From contig CAJULE010000004.1 in assembly GCA_910587445.1 (NCBI GenBank), positions 1 through 64,000 of the forward strand: a stretch of DNA of 64,000 nucleotides. The letters are read 5' to 3'. This DNA is from an uncultured Christensenellaceae bacterium (GTDB lineage: Bacteria; Bacillota; Clostridia; Christensenellales; Pumilibacteraceae). Of this stretch, positions 61,679 through 64,000 are shown in pieces. A program made the translations under genes and the position numbers. Numbering within the stretch: the first letter of the stretch is position 1; every line of letters starts with the position of its first letter. The notes under the pieces were generated by a model. The model was not told the origin of the DNA, made no database searches, and saw nothing but the letters and a program-made list of their open reading frames with translations.

Positions 61679-64000
61679 ATGAAAAGATCGGTAAAATGGT
61701 TGATGATAATAATGACCGTATGCTTAATCGCTGTGTCCGTAGCCGCGTGCGATTCTTGCGCGCAGGAACACGAGCACACATATTCGTCTGCATACGAATA
61801 TGACGATACGGGGCATTGGCACAAGGCGGACTGCGGTCACGACGTTACCACCGCAAAGGAAGCTCATACATATGTAAACGGCGCTTGCTCTGCCTGCGGC
61901 AGAAAAGAGGACGGAGCCGAGCACGAGCATACATTCCCCGAAACTTACGAGTACGATAAGGACGGACATTGGAAGCAGGCAAACTGCGGTCATAATGTTA
62001 CGACCGATAAAGAAGCACATACATACGTAAACGGTGTGTGTTCGGTCTGCAAAAGGGAAGAGGAGCAGACGCACGAGCACACGTTTGCCGAGGCGTGGGA
62101 AAGCAATGCGACTCACCATTGGCACGAGCCCACTTGCGGCGACACCGAGGAAAAGGGAAGCTACGGCGAGCATAACTATATAGATACGGAAATAAGCGCG
62201 CTCACCTGCGAAACCGACGGTGTGACCCGTCGCACCTGTAGGGATTGCGGCTTTACGAAAGTCGAAACGACCAAAGCGGCTCATATAGTGAGCGATGCCG
62301 ATCATCATGTCGCCGTTGCCGCTACGTGCGAGCACGCCGGAAATATAGAATATTGGGAGTGCGAGCGTTGCGACAAGACGTTTGCCGATAAGGAACTTAC
62401 GCGCGTCGTGACCGACGTCGAGCTTCCCATGCTCGCGCATGACTATAGGCTCGTGAGCGATAAAGCGGCGACCTGTACGGAATACGGTTTGAAGGTCGAA
62501 AAGTGCTCGATGTGCAGTGTCGAGCGCAACACGACTGCCGAGCCGCTCGGACATAAGTGGAGCGGCAAAAAGACGTGTACGACGGGCAGAGAGTGCGAGC
62601 GCGACGGCTGTACGGTTTCCGAGCCGGAGCTCGGTCACAGCTATACCCTTATAGACAGCGTGGAAGCCGACTGTACGCACGACGGAAGCGAGTCCTATGC
62701 TTGCCTTTCCTGCGGCGACCGCTATACTACGCTTACCGCTTATGCGACGGGGCACAGCGTGGAGCATTGGGAGATGATGCCTTACCGCGAAGTTGCGGGC
62801 GCTATGGCGTATGACGCGGCTTCTTACGGAGAATGTACCTATGTCCAAGTAGGCGTGTGCACGAACGAAAATTGCCCCGAAGAAAATCATACGGTCGTCG
62901 ATCTCGGCGTAATGGTGGAAAGGCATGAGTATTCGATCTGCATAACGACTCCCGCGACCTGTGTTGCAGAAGGTGTAAAGACTTACACCTGCAATAGCTG
63001 CGGAAATACGCATACGGAGTCTATTCCCGAAGTGTCCGACGCCCACACTTGGATAAAAGGCGGCGAGACGGACAGCGTGATTACATACAACTGCTCGAAT
63101 GACGGCTGTAATGCTACCAAGACGGCTATAAACGCAAAGAGCGAAGTGTCTGCGCAGGTCAGCGCCGAGGCGCTTAAGGCGAACGAGCTCGAGCTTCAAA
63201 ACGCGTCGCTTAAGTTCGATGCGGCGGCAAACATTCCGGCAAACGCCGAAGTTGCGGTAAACACGATTCCCGTAGAAAATCTTGAAATAGACGATGAGAA
63301 GAAGAGTCAGATAAGCGGCGACGTCTACGATTTCGCCATGCTTAACAAGGACATCGACGACCCCGATAACAACAGAGTGACGGACTTCGGCGGCGCACCC
63401 GTAAGCGTCCGTATTCCGTATACGCTCGGTGAGGGCGAGGATCCCGAAAATATCGCCGTATGGTACATAGACGACAGCGGAGAGGTCACTGCGATAAAGG
63501 CGGCGTACACCGTCGTCGACGGGCAGGGCTACGCCGTGTTCGCGACGACTCACTTCTCGTATTATACGGTAACGCGCCTTACGAACGAGGAGCGTTGCGC
63601 TCTCTACGGTCACAGCGACATAGTGACGAACAAGGATAAGACCTGTATTTCCGACGGCTACAAACTCCACACTTGCCGCCGTTGCGGACGCGTGGAAAAG
63701 ACCGATATAGTCGAAGCTACGGGGCACGAGTACGACGAGATGACCGTTCCCGCTACCTGTACGAGGGCGGGAAGCATAACGCGCTCTTGCAAGCATTGCG
63801 ATTACGGCTATACGTCGACGTTGCCCGCTGTGGGTCACGATCTCGTTGCGGACGAAACAAGGAGCCGCGAGGCGACCTGCCTTGTGTCGGGCATAACCTA
63901 TCATGTCTGCGCGAATTGCAACGCGGAATTCATCACTACGACCGCGCAAAAACAGCACAACTATTCAGACGTAGTAAAGGAAGCGACCTGTCAGGAGGGC
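61679..64000 (+). CDS. Large cysteine-pair repeat lipoprotein (partial, runs off the window)
   Basis: An open frame from ATG 61679 (AAAAGGAG upstream) to the window edge: 774 residues without a stop, so the 3' end is missing. The signal ends at lipobox SVAAC near residue 24. The N-terminal part repeats HTY-GHWHKADCGHDVTT-KEAHTYVNGACSAC. Later repeats have ATCxxxGxxxYxCxxCxxT followed by GH, with paired CxxC motifs likely to bind zinc. A non-repetitive insert (about 470-620) with GDVYDFAMLNKDI and FATTHFSYYTV looks like an Ig- or DUF-like beta domain. The repeats resemble those at 30728. It is placed behind a promoter with a slippage-prone G-tract, fitting a variable surface antigen or adhesin. 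Ligand unknown. Confidence 0.78.
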   Translation, partial: MKRSVKWLMIIMTVCLIAVSVAACDSCAQEHEHTYSSAYEYDDTGHWHKADCGHDVTTAKEAHTYVNGACSACGRKEDGAEHEHTFPETYEYDKDGHWKQANCGHNVTTDKEAHTYVNGVCSVCKREEEQTHEHTFAEAWESNATHHWHEPTCGDTEEKGSYGEHNYIDTEISALTCETDGVTRRTCRDCGFTKVETTKAAHIVSDADHHVAVAATCEHAGNIEYWECERCDKTFADKELTRVVTDVELPMLAHDYRLVSDKAATCTEYGLKVEKCSMCSVERNTTAEPLGHKWSGKKTCTTGRECERDGCTVSEPELGHSYTLIDSVEADCTHDGSESYACLSCGDRYTTLTAYATGHSVEHWEMMPYREVAGAMAYDAASYGECTYVQVGVCTNENCPEENHTVVDLGVMVERHEYSICITTPATCVAEGVKTYTCNSCGNTHTESIPEVSDAHTWIKGGETDSVITYNCSNDGCNATKTAINAKSEVSAQVSAEALKANELELQNASLKFDAAANIPANAEVAVNTIPVENLEIDDEKKSQISGDVYDFAMLNKDIDDPDNNRVTDFGGAPVSVRIPYTLGEGEDPENIAVWYIDDSGEVTAIKAAYTVVDGQGYAVFATTHFSYYTVTRLTNEERCALYGHSDIVTNKDKTCISDGYKLHTCRRCGRVEKTDIVEATGHEYDEMTVPATCTRAGSITRSCKHCDYGYTSTLPAVGHDLVADETRSREATCLVSGITYHVCANCNAEFITTTAQKQHNYSDVVKEATCQEG

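Overview
The window reads as a chromosomal segment of a Gram-positive Clostridia-type bacterium (Bacillota), probably an uncultured or little-studied gut commensal. The reasons are strong AGGAGG-type ribosome binding sites, TTGACA-17-TATAAT promoters, Gram-positive lipoprotein signals, LacI/LytTR/GntR(YtrA-like) regulators, and large surface proteins with Ig-like, GLUG, InlB-type and cysteine-pair repeats. I cannot assign a genus from sequence alone. Almost everything is on the + strand; only the tRNA and two very small genes are on the - strand.

Region 1 (1-23942) is a fructan/sucrose utilisation locus. After a tRNA-Ser(GGA) and a consensus promoter with a palindromic operator, an unbroken 22-kb gene train encodes: an MsmK/UgpC-type transporter ATPase with a large helical insertion, a DUF1189-like membrane protein, a PfkB fructokinase, a membrane-anchored GH32, a LacI regulator, a sugar-binding lipoprotein with two permeases, a lipoprotein GH32 with an altered nucleophile motif, and two lipoproteins made of CBM38-like modules. 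A separate promoter then drives a cytoplasmic GH32. The logic is: bind fructan at the surface, cleave it outside, import oligofructosides by ABC transporter, hydrolyse inside, phosphorylate fructose.

Region 2 (24126-40792) is a second carbohydrate block. It has an AgrA/AgrC-like LytTR two-component system, a 20-bp direct repeat in the following promoter, three GH3 enzymes with reversed domain order (one with a collagen-like stalk, two held by transmembrane segments), a cysteine-repeat/CBM lipoprotein, a ferritin, and small membrane proteins and lipoproteins. The promoter of the third GH3 operon carries nine G in its spacer.

Region 3 (41060-50112) holds housekeeping genes (YchF, ArgS, uracil-DNA glycosylase, acyl carrier protein, GNAT) mixed with an ArsR regulator, a trypsin-like protease/transglutaminase-like lipoprotein pair, two tiny - strand genes (one a cysteine-rich SpaA/CnaB domain without an export signal), and several families of hairpin-forming non-coding repeats.

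Region 4 (50211-64000) holds a zinc-ribbon/TM/GLUG surface protein, an MMPL-family exporter overlapping a large GLUG-repeat surface protein, an ABC-2 transporter operon with a YtrA-like GntR regulator and a palindromic operator, and a large cysteine-repeat lipoprotein cut off by the window edge. That last gene has eight G in its promoter spacer, so two promoters in this window look able to phase-vary. No transposase, phage gene or CRISPR array was seen.
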